DNA of 64,000 nucleotides, taken from assembly GCA_009763385.1 (NCBI GenBank), contig CM019824.1, forward strand, positions 113,478,660 to 113,542,659, read 5' to 3'. Source of the DNA: Coix lacryma-jobi var. lacryma-jobi (taxonomy: Eukaryota > Streptophyta > Magnoliopsida > Poales > Poaceae). The notes under the pieces were generated by a model, which ran no database searches, was not told the origin of the DNA, and saw only the letters and a program-made list of their open reading frames with translations. This document shows positions 1 to 11,062 of this stretch, piece by piece (position 1 is the stretch's first letter; each line of letters begins with the position of its first letter). Both the position numbers and the translations under genes were made by a program.

Positions 1-1161
1 TCTGTGTCGATTAGGACCCGACGAAGGCACACCTCAGTCATTTTGAACGCGTCAATCACTTAACGGAGTAGGTCGGAGTACCTCCCGTGAAGCCGAGTAG
101 GGCTATTCGAGTCGGTGATGGAGATGTTGACGCCTAACACCCAGGGCCTTATATGTACCGTGGGCAACTATTCTGAGCAACCTGGCATGGTCCGTTGACA
201 GGCGGGGCCTGACTGACCTGGCATGACCGTGGGCAGTTATAGCTTGATCGACCTGGCATTGAGATAACCCCCGGTGTAGAAGGGCCCATGACCGTCCCGC
301 GCGTTGTGTTCTCGAATTTCCTGAAGTGGTCGCCGACGGCTGCCTAGCAAGGTGTGATCGGGCGAGTGTGCGACATTTTTATCCCCAGCTGGTAGGAATC
401 GATTATAATCGCCATCGCTCCTGGTTAGTGAGTAACTTGACTGGGCATGTGTTACCGTAGTAACTTATGGAACTAAAGATGGTTATGGTATTGAATCTGA
501 AAGGCTATTGATGAGATAGTCACTCTTGCTTGATTAATTAGCCAAGTGATTGCTCTAGATCAGGTGCAAATCTAGTTAATCAGGTTGATTATATAAAATG
601 GATTGCTAATACTCTAATGATTATTATTAATAATGAAAATGCTTTTATGCAAAAGGTAAGTACAGCCAACCCCAGATACAGCCTTGCATACTCCTTGGTG
701 TCGTTTATTTCTAGTTTATGACGGGTAAGTCTAGCTGAGTACCTTCTCGTACTCAGGGTTCTTCGGCTATTGCGAGAACTGTCTGTACCCCGTCGAGGGT
801 GGTGACTAGACCATGGGCATGGTCAACTCTTATCCTTCCATGATGCTTTTGTGGACTGATCAGGCATTGGTACCGTATTGTGAACTGAGAACTTATGTTT
901 AAAACCATGTTGCTTCCGCTTTCGAAATTCGAACTTTGGTTTGTAATAACTATCGAACTCCGATGTATTTGATTTATGTGTGAACTGAATGTACCTCGTG
1001 GACATGTACACTAATCTATTACCATCTTGGCTAAAGTTGAATGATTTGAAATCCTTCGAGGTTTCCGGACTACCGGGTTTGTACGAGCTTAAGTATCTGA
1101 AATCTCTGTGAAAGCGGGGATTCGATGCTTAATCTGGTATAAATTGGTCGGTTCTGCCACA
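1..1161 (+). mobile_element. 3' end of a chromovirus-type LTR, cut by the window start
   Basis: The whole stretch matches the reverse complement of the terminal 1.15 kb of the chromovirus LTRs at 38953-40110 and 50021-51210. It is therefore an LTR of the same family in the opposite (+) orientation, and most of it lies off the left edge. It ends in a decayed terminus (TGCCACA where the other copies have TGTTACA). No primer binding site follows, so it is a 3' LTR, a solo LTR or a broken copy. Small duplications near 180-260 and many indels suggest age. The ORF on the minus strand near 823-1011 is incidental. Confidence 0.85.
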
Positions 1162-1374
1162 AAAACCCACATGAAATATTCACCGTGGTGGCATAAAAAT
1201 AAAAATAAAAATACAGTCATTTTGTTAATTTATCATTGCATCATAATAATATTAAAATACACAAAAATATTGAGAAAGATATCTCACTGAAACTCTGGAC
1301 AATTAAGGTTTGAGTGGCCAACCACTAACGCTTAATCTGTTCCACAAGTTTTGTTGTCTATTTGAGTTTCACAG

Positions 1375-1566
1375 GATTTGAAAAGGCCAAGAAAAGCTGA
1401 CAAGCATGTGGATGTTCCATCCGCTGTTGGAGCATTGTTTCAACAACCATCAACATCAATCAATGCTCCGATAGAGGAAGAACATTTTCACCGCCAGTCC
1501 GCTACATTGCAAGATCGAACGACTACGTCAACATCCAACTTGGGGAAAAGCACCCTGTGTATCCAG
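1375..1566 (+). other. Possible exon-like segment inside the Athila remnant
   Basis: An open segment of about 64 codons is bounded by a good 3' splice-site sequence (TTTCACAG at 1367-1374) and a canonical donor (CCAG/GTAAGT at about 1567). It could be a decayed exon of an env-like or accessory ORF. The protein is low in complexity (Ser/Thr/Gln rich) and is not recognised. A chance open stretch is equally possible. Confidence 0.25.
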
Positions 1567-2264
1567 GTAAGTATCTATATCCTCTTAAGTTTTTATTTCT
1601 ATAAATAAATAAAAAAAGGATGAAAAAAATGTGAGCACATTAAGGCTCACCCTTAAAAAGAAAAAGAACAAAAATATTTGGGCATATGAAGGCTCGATGC
1701 GATCGAAGGGATTAGCTTGGGGGAGATGCACCCCCGTTATCTTCGTGATTGAGGTATGTGTTACTACTATCTTAATATTTTTAAGTAATATGTTATAGTG
1801 TGTGTTAGATTAAATAAATAAAGTATGTCAAATCTGAAGAACTCTCTCTCTAATTTCTTAAAATGGAAATGATGAATAGTTGCTCTATAGTATTTCTTTC
1901 TAGTACGTAGCTTTCAAGCACAAGTTCTCCTAAGTTTAAAAATTAATTATGTCTTAAAACAAAACTAAATGCATGGGTAGCAAATGCTTGATTTAAAGTC
2001 TAGGTAATTAATAGATATGATATGTGATGATCTGAGCTACTATTATCTTAGTTCTGAAACAACACTAGAGTTTTCCAATATTAATATGACAATAATTGCA
2101 TTGAGTTAAATTAAGCTTTGTTTACCCTATGAGAAGTTATCATGCTATTGAATTGAAATCACTTACACATTTCATCCATTTTCCGCATAAATACTAATGA
2201 TTATCTGTTTCTATCCTCTCAAAAGTTTGTTGGAAGCATAGGGCTATTGAAAAAAAGAAAGAAA

Positions 2265-2360
2265 AAACCGAGGAAATAAAAAGGGACAAGTGTCCGAAAC
2301 CTCAAAAAGATAGATCCCAAGGAAATAAAAAGGGACAAGTGTCCGGAACCTCAAAAAAAT
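2265..2360. repeat. Two-copy 48-bp direct repeat
   Basis: The segment GGAAATAAAAAGGGACAAG followed by TGTCC and AACCTCAAAAA occurs at about 2272-2308 and again at 2320-2357. A looser third unit with GGGCACATGCCC follows near 2380. Each unit contains a small palindrome (GGACAAGTGTCC or GGGCACATGCCC). Confidence 0.7.
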
Positions 2361-2810
2361 GAATATCAGAAAAAAAAATGGGCACATGCCCGATAGTAGA
2401 ATTAGCCCGATAGCCATGTGTCTCGAATAGACAAAAGAGAGTGATATATTCAAAAGAGCATCTACCACCATTTTCTATACACATGCACTTCTCGATTCAA
2501 TCGTGTGGTTGACTTTCTCTTTGGATCCATTGTTTAATTTGACAACATATGTTTTTCAGCTTTTTGAAAATTCATAAAAACTCTGGGATAATGGTGAAGT
2601 GAAAGAGCAAGAGACATGGTGCTTGATTTGATCGTTCTATCTTTCAATTACTCAAGATTCAAGGTAAAGTACTAAGCCCCGTGATGAATAATATGATATC
2701 TTTTCCAAATGAGAACTTTTGTTTGAATGCATATGTACTTGTTAGAAAAGCAGATATTGCAGCAACTTCTGATCCATTGTTGAGTTTGACTTTGCTAAGG
2801 GACTAGCAAA

Positions 2811-2829
2811 GGGTAAGCTTGGGGGAACA
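2811..2829 (+). other. Polypurine tract of the Athila-like element
   Basis: GGTAAGCTTGGGGGAACA sits directly in front of an LTR start (TGTTGACGG). This is the expected place for the plus-strand primer of an LTR retrotransposon. AAGCTTGGGGGA is of the type seen in grass Athila elements. Confidence 0.7.
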
Positions 2830-4943
2830 TGTTGACGGTCCTTAATGTCAATATTATACCATCAACTATGGCATAGAATGATATGAAAGGAACCACAATG
2901 CATAGATTGATATGAAATGAACCACAATGCATAGTTGTAGGGTTTGATTCTAACAAGTTCCACGAGTTGTGTAGTTCTCATTTGTTTTGCAGGAGCATCA
3001 ATATTTCACTACATAAAAGTATCTCAAGTGACGAAACAAAGCACACCATTGCGAAGAGATCATCGAGACGATCGAAATAGACATATGGTTTGCTACATTT
3101 GGAGTCCCGACGAGAGAGTCCATACTGGATACGACTTGGAAGATTCTAGAACAACCCGGAACCATCTCCTACCATAAGTCCAGGGACTAAACCAACAATA
3201 AATGTACAACTCTGTGAATTATTATTTACCAGGGACTTATCCAGCAAATGGGAGAGGGAAGAATCCAACCACGACACGACTAATTGCACAAACAGGTCGG
3301 AAAGTGGCACTAGAAGACTCTAGAAGATACGAGAACGCAACTTGGCGAAGGAGAGACGGTTTGGCCACAGAGGGGGGCCGACCGGCCTCCCCACTGGGCT
3401 GGCCGGCCTGCTGCAGTGCCCGATCTCCCTCCGCTTCGTGTGACGTGTTCTAATCCAACTCTACTACGCATCTCAACCATTGATTGAAGTCGGTTTGATC
3501 CAAGGGTTGTGGTTCATCCTCCAGGGCTATAAAACCAGACCTAGACCCCCCTGGGGAGGCATCTCCATCTTCATTATTCATCTCCACATCAGAAACTAGG
3601 GTTTCAATGTAGAAGTACAGGTCCCTCTAGATGAATCTCTTCTAGTTCATCTAGTTTTAGATCTAGTTCGTCTAGTTCTAGTTCTAGTTGTCTAGTTCAT
3701 CTAGTTGTAATTAGAGATCAGATTAGAAAGAGGAGAAGGAAAGATTAGAGAGGAGTTGCACTCTGGTTCTGGAGGAGTCTTCAGAGATTTGGTATGGCTT
3801 TGTATCTTTTCTTTATAAGACTTATGCTTAAATATATTTATCTTCTCTATTTACTTTATGCTTTATTATATGATTAGTATAGTTGTTATATCTTGGCATG
3901 GGATCTTTGTTCGTGTTGAGTGCACTAGTTATCTTAGGTAATTAGAGTAGTATTCGATAGATTAGACATGGTGTTTAGTCTATAGGTTACCTGAGGTTGC
4001 GCTCAATCCCACGGTTAGTTGTGGTAGCCCTAGGGGTGATAGGTCTGTTAGGCCTTCGTAGTCCACCACGTTCGGATTGATGTTTCGTAGAGCTTTTGGC
4101 AGCCTTCCCCTGACTACTTTCTTCTCAGTCTTTTTCGGGAGTCGGAAAGGTACTGTTGCTCCAAAGTGCCAATGTTTATGACTGTTATATCTTTTTATCT
4201 TTGTTGCCTTAGAATCCGAGTAATAGAGATGTACATAGGAATCTTGATCTCTCCCGTTGTCCTCCCACTATAGTTACCTATACATTTATCATTGAATTCT
4301 CTTTGATGTGGTTTCATTATCATACATCAATTATTCCTACTTTAGTCTAATTAGTACTCTGAGTTAGTAGATGCATGATAGTAAGTTATCAGATTCTTGA
4401 CCCTTGCTTCCCTGTGGTAAAATATAAATAACGATCCTGGAATACTCCCGGTAAAATGCTACGATGGTGTTCTGTGCGCTTGCGGAATCTTTCATATTCT
4501 ATTTGCACTAACGAATGTCAACAAGGAGGTAGGCGGCAGGTGGTGACAACCCTATCCGTTGTTCGTAATCCACCCACGTTCGAGATTCCAGGTAGAGCTG
4601 TATCGGCATAGACTGGGAAACTAGTTTCCACCCGTTGACCGAAGCAAGCTACGTTAGTTGAGTCTGAGCACCTAAGGACTCGTTACCTAGAGAAACCTTG
4701 CTACCCTAAGTCGTTCTTCTTCTTACCTAAGCCAGGAGATCTTTACCGAGAGACTATAACACACCGTTCCCTGTGGAAAATACGATACCCTGAATACTTC
4801 CGGGTGAAGTGATACAACGGTACTTACGTGCGCTTTCGGACTTTGCTGCTTACGCTAAGAAATACCAACAAGCATTTCTGGCATCGTTGTTGGGGATAGA
4901 TTCAAACCCTATCCATTGGTGGTTGTGCTAAAAAGTGTCAACA
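2830..4943 (+). mobile_element. Athila-like LTR, 2.1 kb
   Basis: It begins TGTTGACGG after a polypurine tract and ends GTGTCAACA directly before a tRNA-Asp-type primer binding site. A TATA box lies at 3528-3534. The 3' third is internally duplicated: material at 3990-4517 (a block ending in a CAACAAG step) is repeated in degenerate form at about 4530-4870. A PBS-like copy (TGGCATCGTTGTTGGGGA) is embedded at 4879-4896. Because the LTR has a PPT upstream and a PBS plus gag downstream, it appears to be shared by two incomplete elements. The family assignment rests on the start sequence, the PBS and the adjoining gag. Confidence 0.8.
3528..3534 (+). promoter_or_regulatory. TATA box of the Athila-like LTR
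   Basis: TATAAAA in a GC-richer context (CCAGGGC before, CCAGACC after) lies about 700 bp into the LTR. It is the only good TATA element in the 5' half of the LTR and probably marks the U3/R boundary. Confidence 0.55.
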
Positions 4944-4951
4944 AGCATTTC

Positions 4952-4969
4952 TGGCGCCGTTGCCGGGGA
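4952..4969 (+). other. Primer binding site, tRNA-Asp type
   Basis: TGGCGCCGTTGCCGGGGA starts 8 bases after the LTR end. This 18-mer is the primer binding site usually assigned to tRNA-Asp in plant Athila/Tat elements. It appears intact here, unlike the degenerate copy 73 bp upstream inside the LTR. Confidence 0.8.
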
Positions 4970-5044
4970 ATGGTTGTCGCCTTTAGTCTCCAAACCTAGT
5001 TTGCCCGTGTATCTTTACCTTTCTTTTCCTTTTCTACATTACCT

Positions 5045-5996
5045 ATGGAGCCATTTACAATCCAAAACCTTTCCGCTCCGAGCGGCGAGTTCTTTGATCC
5101 ACCACAATCGTGGAAGCCAATCACAGCTTCTGGCTATGAACTCCGCCCTGGCTTTATAGCCATGGTTCATGAACAGCCCTTCTCGGAGTACGAGTATGAA
5201 AACCCATACTCTCTTTTACAGGAGTTTGAGTTACTCTGTGCATGCCTGACAATTGCAAGCATGTCACAAGAAAAAATTGCATTGGAAGTTGTTTCCGTTC
5301 TCTCTTTATGAGAGGGCGAAACAATGGTACAACAATAACGCAGGAAGAGTTAGCGGAGATTGGAAAGAACTGAGGAACAAATTATGTCTCACATTCTTTC
5401 CTATATCTCGTATTGCAAACCTACGACTAGAGTTACTCAACTTCCAACAAAAAGAGAAGGAAACGTTAGGTGCAGCCTGGGAGAGATTTACAACTCTTTC
5501 ACGATTTGGCCAAGACTTGTCTCTACCCAACCACTTGTTGTTACAACACTTTTGGTTAGGGTTGAACAAGGAGTCTGCCCTACAGCTGGACATTTCCGCT
5601 AGAGGATCGTTCATGTGCAAAACCCCAGGGGAAGGAGAAGCTCTGCTAGACCTTATTCTTGAGAACACTCCACCTCCTGATCCCCTCCGAGTGGAAGATG
5701 AACCCAAGAATGAGGAGGTCTCTTCTGTTAAAACCGAACATGAGATTCAAACTCAGAGACCCTCATCACTAACGGAACCTCTGAAGGAAGTTTTCTTCCC
5801 TTCAGATTTTCTGTTCTTCGAGGAAGAACACCTTGACAATTATGTAAGTACCTCAAAGCATTCATGCCATAAGAAGCCTCCTGTTCTTGCCACTCCTCTT
5901 GAACCTCCTGAAGAAATCATTTGTACAGAGGAGTTGTCTTCCATCATAAGCAGCGATCGGGTGGAACAAGCGGAACTCTTTTCTGAAGAAATTTAG
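5045..5996 (+). pseudogene. Athila-like gag, frameshifted
   Basis: The ATG at 5045 follows the PBS by 75 bases. The first frame (to about 5300) and the second (from about 5253 to 5994) overlap and need one frameshift near 5270-5285. The second frame has the Retrotrans_gag core of grass Athila elements: ERAKQWYNN near its start, then FPISRIANLRLELLNFQQKE and WERFTTLSRFG, and a WLGLN box. Past that the protein is acidic and low in complexity, and it stops at 5994. No zinc knuckle is seen. It is a decayed structural (capsid-like) protein gene and would not make a full product. Confidence 0.8.
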
Positions 5997-6955
5997 ATTA
6001 GTCCCTCTTGTTCGATCATCCATGCTAAAATAAATGGAGGCTGGGTAGAATTGCTTTATAATCCAACTATTGAGACGAACATCATGTCCACATCTTTTGC
6101 GAACATGATCGTTCATGAGTCCTTCGCCCCAACAAATAAGCACTTAAGGCTAGATTCATGGACAAGCGTGAATAGTCTAGGCATCCTTCACAACATACCA
6201 CTTAAGCATAACAATGTCAAGTTGATGCTAGACTTTTACATCTTTGACATTCAAGACTTTGATGTCCTGATCGGGCTTCCCCTTCAAAAATGTTTGGACG
6301 AACCTCCAAAAACTAGGGAATTTGCTGTCAATATAAGGAGGGAAAACATTTCCATACCAACAGTTCAAGCCAAAAATTCCATGGCTGAATCCCTCTCTTA
6401 TACAAACGAGCCCAAAACGGTAATGTCGGTGCATCCTATAGAGATCCCTGAATCATTCTTGGAAAATGATGCTGAATTTTTCATCCAAAATCAGAACGAA
6501 TTAGGAGAAACTCTTGACCTTCCTGATGAGGAAGCTCTGACGCATCCTTGTGTGTGTATTCCTTTGAACATGAGGATGATCGTTTCAGTGATGCTGACTT
6601 GGAGAAATCTTTTGACCTCCCAGATTCAACATCCGCATGCACCTCGATTGAACATCAAGAGCACTTCAAGGATGAAACCATGAACAAACCCACGGAGGGA
6701 GAGCCTGTCCACGAAGATATCAATTCTAAACTCTCTCCCCTTGAAATAAAAGATCCTGAGCATGGAAGTTACTTCCTTCCCAACCCGCGAAATCCATGCT
6801 CATTTGAAGAATCTCTTGATCTGAGCTATAACTCTAACATCTTTTGCAAAACCGACAACCCTCTCTTGACCCCTGTGCCCAACATCGTTAAAAGGGTTAT
6901 TGTAGATAGTTTTGTTTACCATAAATCTTGCAAATTTCGTGGTAGTTTGTCATGA
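5997..6955 (+). pseudogene. Degenerate retropepsin-like region of the Athila-like element
   Basis: The frame continues past the stop at 5994 to about 6550, then shifts to a second frame that ends at 6953. The segment LLYNPTIETNIMSTSF aligns in position with the catalytic loop of a retropepsin but lacks the Asp-Ser/Thr-Gly triad. About 60 residues later DFDVLIGLPL resembles the conserved C-terminal DVLIG-P box. This suggests a protease fold that has lost its catalytic Asp, followed by an acidic, Pro/Glu-rich tail. No reverse transcriptase or integrase follows. An unrelated ORF remains possible. Confidence 0.5.
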
Positions 6956-7933
6956 GTTTTGCAGTTCAGGTTGATAAAGGTTGGTGTTGGAGGTGAAACC
7001 ACATCACCAACATCTGATACAATTCAAAAGGTTTCCCAAGGTCAAGCTTATGACCATAATCAAAGCACTGCCGGGAGATACCCCAGATTATCAAAAAAAA
7101 GTATATTCTTTTCCAATAAATGCAAGATCATGTTGCTAGGCTAGAATGCACCCTCGGGTATTCTTGGTTGATAACCATTTCAGGTTGAATCTAAGAAGAA
7201 CAAGGGACAGACGATATACGACAACATGGAGCTACATCGACCACGAAAAATTCTGATGTTTTGGAGCACACTCAAAAGGAGACCCCAACTTGGCACACTT
7301 GGCTTTTACACAAAAGTCCAAGTGTGGGGGAGGGCGGCAAGAATGTCACATTCCATTTACATCAAAGGATATGCTAGCTTACCTGGCTAAAATAAAAAAT
7401 ATATATATAATAATAATAACACCACCTTTCTTCTCAATGAAAACAAGACCATGCTATTTTGTTTGTATGTACCTTCAAGTATTCCTGTTCGCTAACCTTA
7501 TAGGTTGAAATCAAGAAGATCGAGGGAAGACACGCCAACAAACAGCATGAGAGCTACACTGCTAATGGTGGAACACTGAGACCCTCGGCATGCCACACTT
7601 GACTTCCAATCAAAAGTCCAAGTGTGGGGGAAGAGCTCAGGTTCCATCCATCTAAAAAAAGAGAAGGACCTGGGTGGCACCACATGGCCATCACATACAT
7701 CCATGTGCCTTCCAAAGAAAAAGAGAAAAGAGAAAAAAGAGGAATATACATATTTGCGAAAAAAGAAGAAAAAAAGAGAAGAGTGAAAAAAAGAGACAAG
7801 AAAAGGAAGTCTGAAAAAAAGTTCATCAATAAAAGAGGGAGAAATATATATAAAAAAAGAGAGAGTAAAAGAGAAAGAAGAGGTAGAGCGGTTCCATTCC
7901 TTTAACACTATTGACACGAACATCTGGAACGAG
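6956..7933 (+). repeat. Non-coding Athila-like internal region with a duplicated hairpin/G-run module
   Basis: No ORF is credible here. A module is present twice, at about 7285-7330 and 7577-7633: a CACACTTGG/ACTT arm, then AAAAGTCCAAGTGTGGGGGA. The arms pair (CCACACTTG with CAAGTGTGG), so each copy forms a hairpin that ends in a G-run. A purine-rich tract (AAGAGAAAAAAGAG-like) fills about 7716-7885. Such hairpin plus AGTGTGGGGGA modules are common in grass Athila internal regions. Their role is not known to me. Confidence 0.6.
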
Positions 7934-8242
7934 GTGCCAACACACTCGACCATGACCCTCAGAAGTCGTGTAGAGCAAGGTCTTGACCTCCTGGACCTTC
8001 AAGAGATGGCGGTGTCGAATCTTGGTGAGAACGACTCCAGACATGCCAGTCAATTTGACCTGCAATTGACAAGGAAAAGAAAAAGGCGTCAAATTGTGGA
8101 ACCTGCCGGTTTGATGCCAAACAGTTCCAATTTATGCGGCTCTGATATAGCCATGTCACAGGATATTGACTACAAAGTCAACTCCCAAGAAAAGGTTAAA
8201 GCATTGACAATACTTGAAACAAAACGACTATTGTATATATGA
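7934..8242 (+). other. Unrecognised 102-codon ORF at the Athila/Tat boundary
   Basis: The reading frame is open but has no recognised domain. It has a basic run (TRKRKRRQ) in the middle. It extends to about the place where Tat-LTR-like sequence begins, so it may be the end of the Athila-like internal region plus a few codons of the neighbour. There is no start context or partner to support function. Confidence 0.2.
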
Positions 8243-8249
8243 AGAAAGC

Positions 8250-9139
8250 ATTTAGAACAAGAACAACCGATAAGCTTAAACATGTAGGTGAAATAAAGAT
8301 CTATGTATGCGTTTAAACGACATGAAACCAATAGATCGGCTAATTGCATAAACAATTCTATTTGTTAACAGTGGGGAGTTTTCATGCAGCCATAATGATG
8401 ACCAAACTAAATTACGTCTAACACAATAAGCAGATCCATAAGTTTTAAACCACTTAAAAGCATAGATTATGAAAGAAACATAACTGGATCGGCTATTTTA
8501 GCCGATACAGCGTCCATGAAGCACGAACAAGATCTATCTGTTAAAACCACAGTCTAGCCTAAGATCAAGCAAGTTTAATCTATCATGCGTATCAGTGGGG
8601 TTCGGAAATACAGCCATAATAAACATGTCAGATCAAATCTACTTATTTCTTAGATCAAACCACAATTTTAACAGATATCTCAATCGCACAGCATTTAACA
8701 ATCAAGATTGAAAAAATAGTCGATGAGAAGCTTAGATCGGCTATTTTCCTTGGTGTAAGCGTATAAGGTCCTTGGATAGCCAAAACTAAACTACTTTTAA
8801 GCTTAAGCTAATTTGTCAATCTTGATTGGGCAAGATATTGTTGAAACCAAAAGAAAACATTAAAAAGCACAAACAATATCGATAACATAATGAATCTATT
8901 AGATTGCCAAAAACTAATAGAGACGATAACTGGTCAAGATCGACTAAAGCAAGAGATTGATCAGAGTCAAGACAGTTTTACAAAAGATGAACTTAAACTG
9001 ATAACTAACACATGTCATAGCTAAACAAGAGTTTGGTCGATGCCAAATACAGCCTTATTGAACAGTAACATGAGCCATTGGTGAAACTTACAAGCAAAAT
9101 GGAGTTCGGTCTGAGCCGATGCAGCCCTTGAAAGCCTTA
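8250..9139 (-). mobile_element. Decayed Tat-type LTR relic
   Basis: Blocks align in order with the Tat LTR at 27699-29235. The clearest are AATCTTGATTGGGCAA and the stretch TAATGAATCTATTAGAT with GCCAAAAACTAATAGAG (8809-8935), which correspond to 28530-28630. Repeated GATCGGCTATTTT phrases are also typical of this LTR type. Two tandem-like sub-blocks start GTGGGGAGTTTTCATGCAG and GTGGGGTTCGGAAATACAG (8371 and 8597). Both ends are missing and no coding sequence is left. Confidence 0.6.
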
Positions 9140-11005
9140 TGTTTGGTTTTGGATAATTGAGACAACCAAGTGGACTAACCATTATTCTAGTGTTATCAAT
9201 GAGAAAGGTTATGTCTGTATCCAAGGTTGAGCAAGGATGGCACACATGGTGTTGGTGATGGCCACAAAGGGTCATCAAGTGCTCATATCTTGGAAAAGAA
9301 GAAAGAGAAAAACAAAATCCTATGGGCTCAAGGCAAAGGTATAAAATAGGATATTTGTTTTGCCGGTCAAGACGCAATAGAGTGTGTGATTAGGTTTAGG
9401 ATAGATAACCGTACTATAAAGAGGGGAAATCTTTAATTACAATGGTTATCTAGTCCCACTAAGTGTGAGTCTCATATGCATTTGCATTGCGCTTAGTGAC
9501 ATGGTGAGAGTAACCCTAAAAATTCTTTGTGAAAATGCTAACTTAAGTGTCCAATTCACTTTGGAATACCTTGGTAAAGTTAGCACTTAAAACGGGTGAA
9601 ATTAGAGGAGGAAAATTGGCTTCAAGGAGCTACCACCAGAATTTCTCGTTGACGGAGCTAACATTGCCGATAAGGGGTGCTCTATTTGAGGCCAATATCT
9701 TCAAGAAATTTGGTTGAGCTTAGCAAGAAATTCTGGTTGAGGTATAGTCTTGTGCATGAATGTGTCACCGAGAGAGAGGGTGGCGTGAGAGAAAGTGAGC
9801 TCAACTGGCAATTCGTCAATCCCTCACAAGAATTTCTCGTTGAGGGGAGACAAGGTTGCATGCGTGTGTCAGTGAGAGAAAAGGAGAGCTCAACCGACAA
9901 TTTCTCTCCTCCCTCACAAGAATTTCTTGTTCAACTCAGATCTAGCCCTTTGATTGGAGGAGTTGTGACCGTTGGGGTCATGTTTTGTACGGTGGAAGGT
10001 GGGCTGGCTTTCCTCTGACGCCTCCTCCTTCCCTCAGACCTCTTCTTCCCCATTCTTGCCTTTGGAAGAACCCTAAGTAAGAGAAGAAGAAAGCTCTCTC
10101 CCTCTCATCTCTCACTCCCAAGGATTTGTGCTCCATTCTAGTGAGAGATCAAGCTCTAGTGATTGATCTTGAGAGCTTCAAGAGCATCTCCTCCCTCTCC
10201 TCTCCATCTTCTAGCTTGTTGGTCTTTCGGGAGAGGATTTGGGGGAAAACCTAGTGATTGTGCATTTGTGATTCATTTGGTGGCACTAGGTGATTGTTGT
10301 GATTGTGGATTTCTTATTACTCTTGGTGATTGCCGTCACCTAGACGGTTGGTGATTTAGTGATTGGTGAGGGGATTTGGTGATTGTGTCTGCCTCCAATC
10401 AAAGTGCTTGTAAGGGGTTTCTTGTGTCTTCCCCAGCGGAGCGCCAAAGGTAACTCAATTGGATTGCTCGTAGCTTGTGGATCCCCATCTTGTGGTGTGG
10501 TTGTGCGGCACCCTATTGAGGGTTTGGCGTGTGATGCCAATTAGCTCGTGAACCTTCAAGTGGGTGAATCGCTACAACAGGGACGTAGCTTGCCATCAAG
10601 CAAGTGAACCTCGGAAGAAAAATCATTGTGTCATCTTGTCTCCGTGGTATTCATTGGTATCCATTTATTGATCTCTTGCCCGACTCGGTATACACACTTC
10701 TATCACTTGTATTTACCATTGTTACATTCTTGCAAGTGATAATTATATCTTCTTGTAGCTAGTTAAAATTACTTATCTTGTGTAGTGGTAATTATTGTTG
10801 CTCATTTAGTTGTAAAATAGCAAAATAGATATTGTGTGACATAGAGATTATAATTAACTAGAATTGTGGATAGGTGGCTTGCACCTTTGTAGAGCTAGCG
10901 CAAAACTTGCTTCACCATTTAGTTGTCTAATAAGCTTGCTTAAGTGTTGTTGTAGAAATTTTTATAGGCTATTCACCTGCCCCTCTAGCCATTTAGGACC
11001 TTTCA
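9140..11005 (+). mobile_element. 5' LTR of copia-A
   Basis: This LTR precedes a tRNA-iMet primer binding site and an intact-looking gag start, so it is the 5' LTR of the + strand copia element. The start is placed at TGTTTGGTTTTGGATAATTG, which resembles the TGTTTTGGATAATTG starts of SIRE/Opie-type grass LTRs. The end is CCTTTCA at 11005. Imperfect internal repeats built on CCTCACAAGAATTTCTCGTTG occur at about 9600-9660, 9820-9845 and 9910-9940. The start could be off by a few bases, because the left target duplication cannot be checked (the right end is outside the window). Confidence 0.75.
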
Positions 11006-11007
11006 AG

Positions 11008-11020
11008 TGGTATCGGAGCC
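11008..11020 (+). other. Primer binding site of copia-A, tRNA-iMet type
   Basis: TGGTATCGGAGCC begins two bases after the LTR end. It matches the complement of the 3' end of plant initiator tRNA-Met with the A to G change common in grass copia elements. Confidence 0.85.
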
Positions 11021-11062
11021 GAGGTCACCGTTATTTGAGGCTTAACAACCTTCGGTGTCAAA

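Larger units (their letters stand above)
1162..2829 (+). mobile_element. 3' internal remnant of an Athila-like element
   Basis: AT-rich sequence with no long ORF lies between the chromovirus LTR end and the Athila-like LTR at 2830. It carries an AGCTTGGGGGAG-like G-run near 1708-1720 and a polypurine tract directly before 2830, so its right end is the 3' untranslated part of an Athila-like internal region. The identity of 1162 to about 1700 is less certain. No reverse transcriptase, integrase or envelope domain can be recognised. Confidence 0.5.

Noticed and set aside
7498..7953. Phe/Ser-rich 151-codon ORF on the minus strand, with possible membrane segments
   Set aside because: It is the complement of a purine-rich low-complexity tract, so the apparent hydrophobicity is a composition artefact.
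8250..9139. An intergenic host sequence with regulatory GATCGGCTA motifs
   Set aside because: Collinear blocks match the Tat LTR, so it is a decayed LTR, not host regulatory DNA.
9677..10018. 113-codon ORF in the copia-A LTR
   Set aside because: It spans internal LTR repeats (CACAAGAATTTCTCGTTG) and has no domain.
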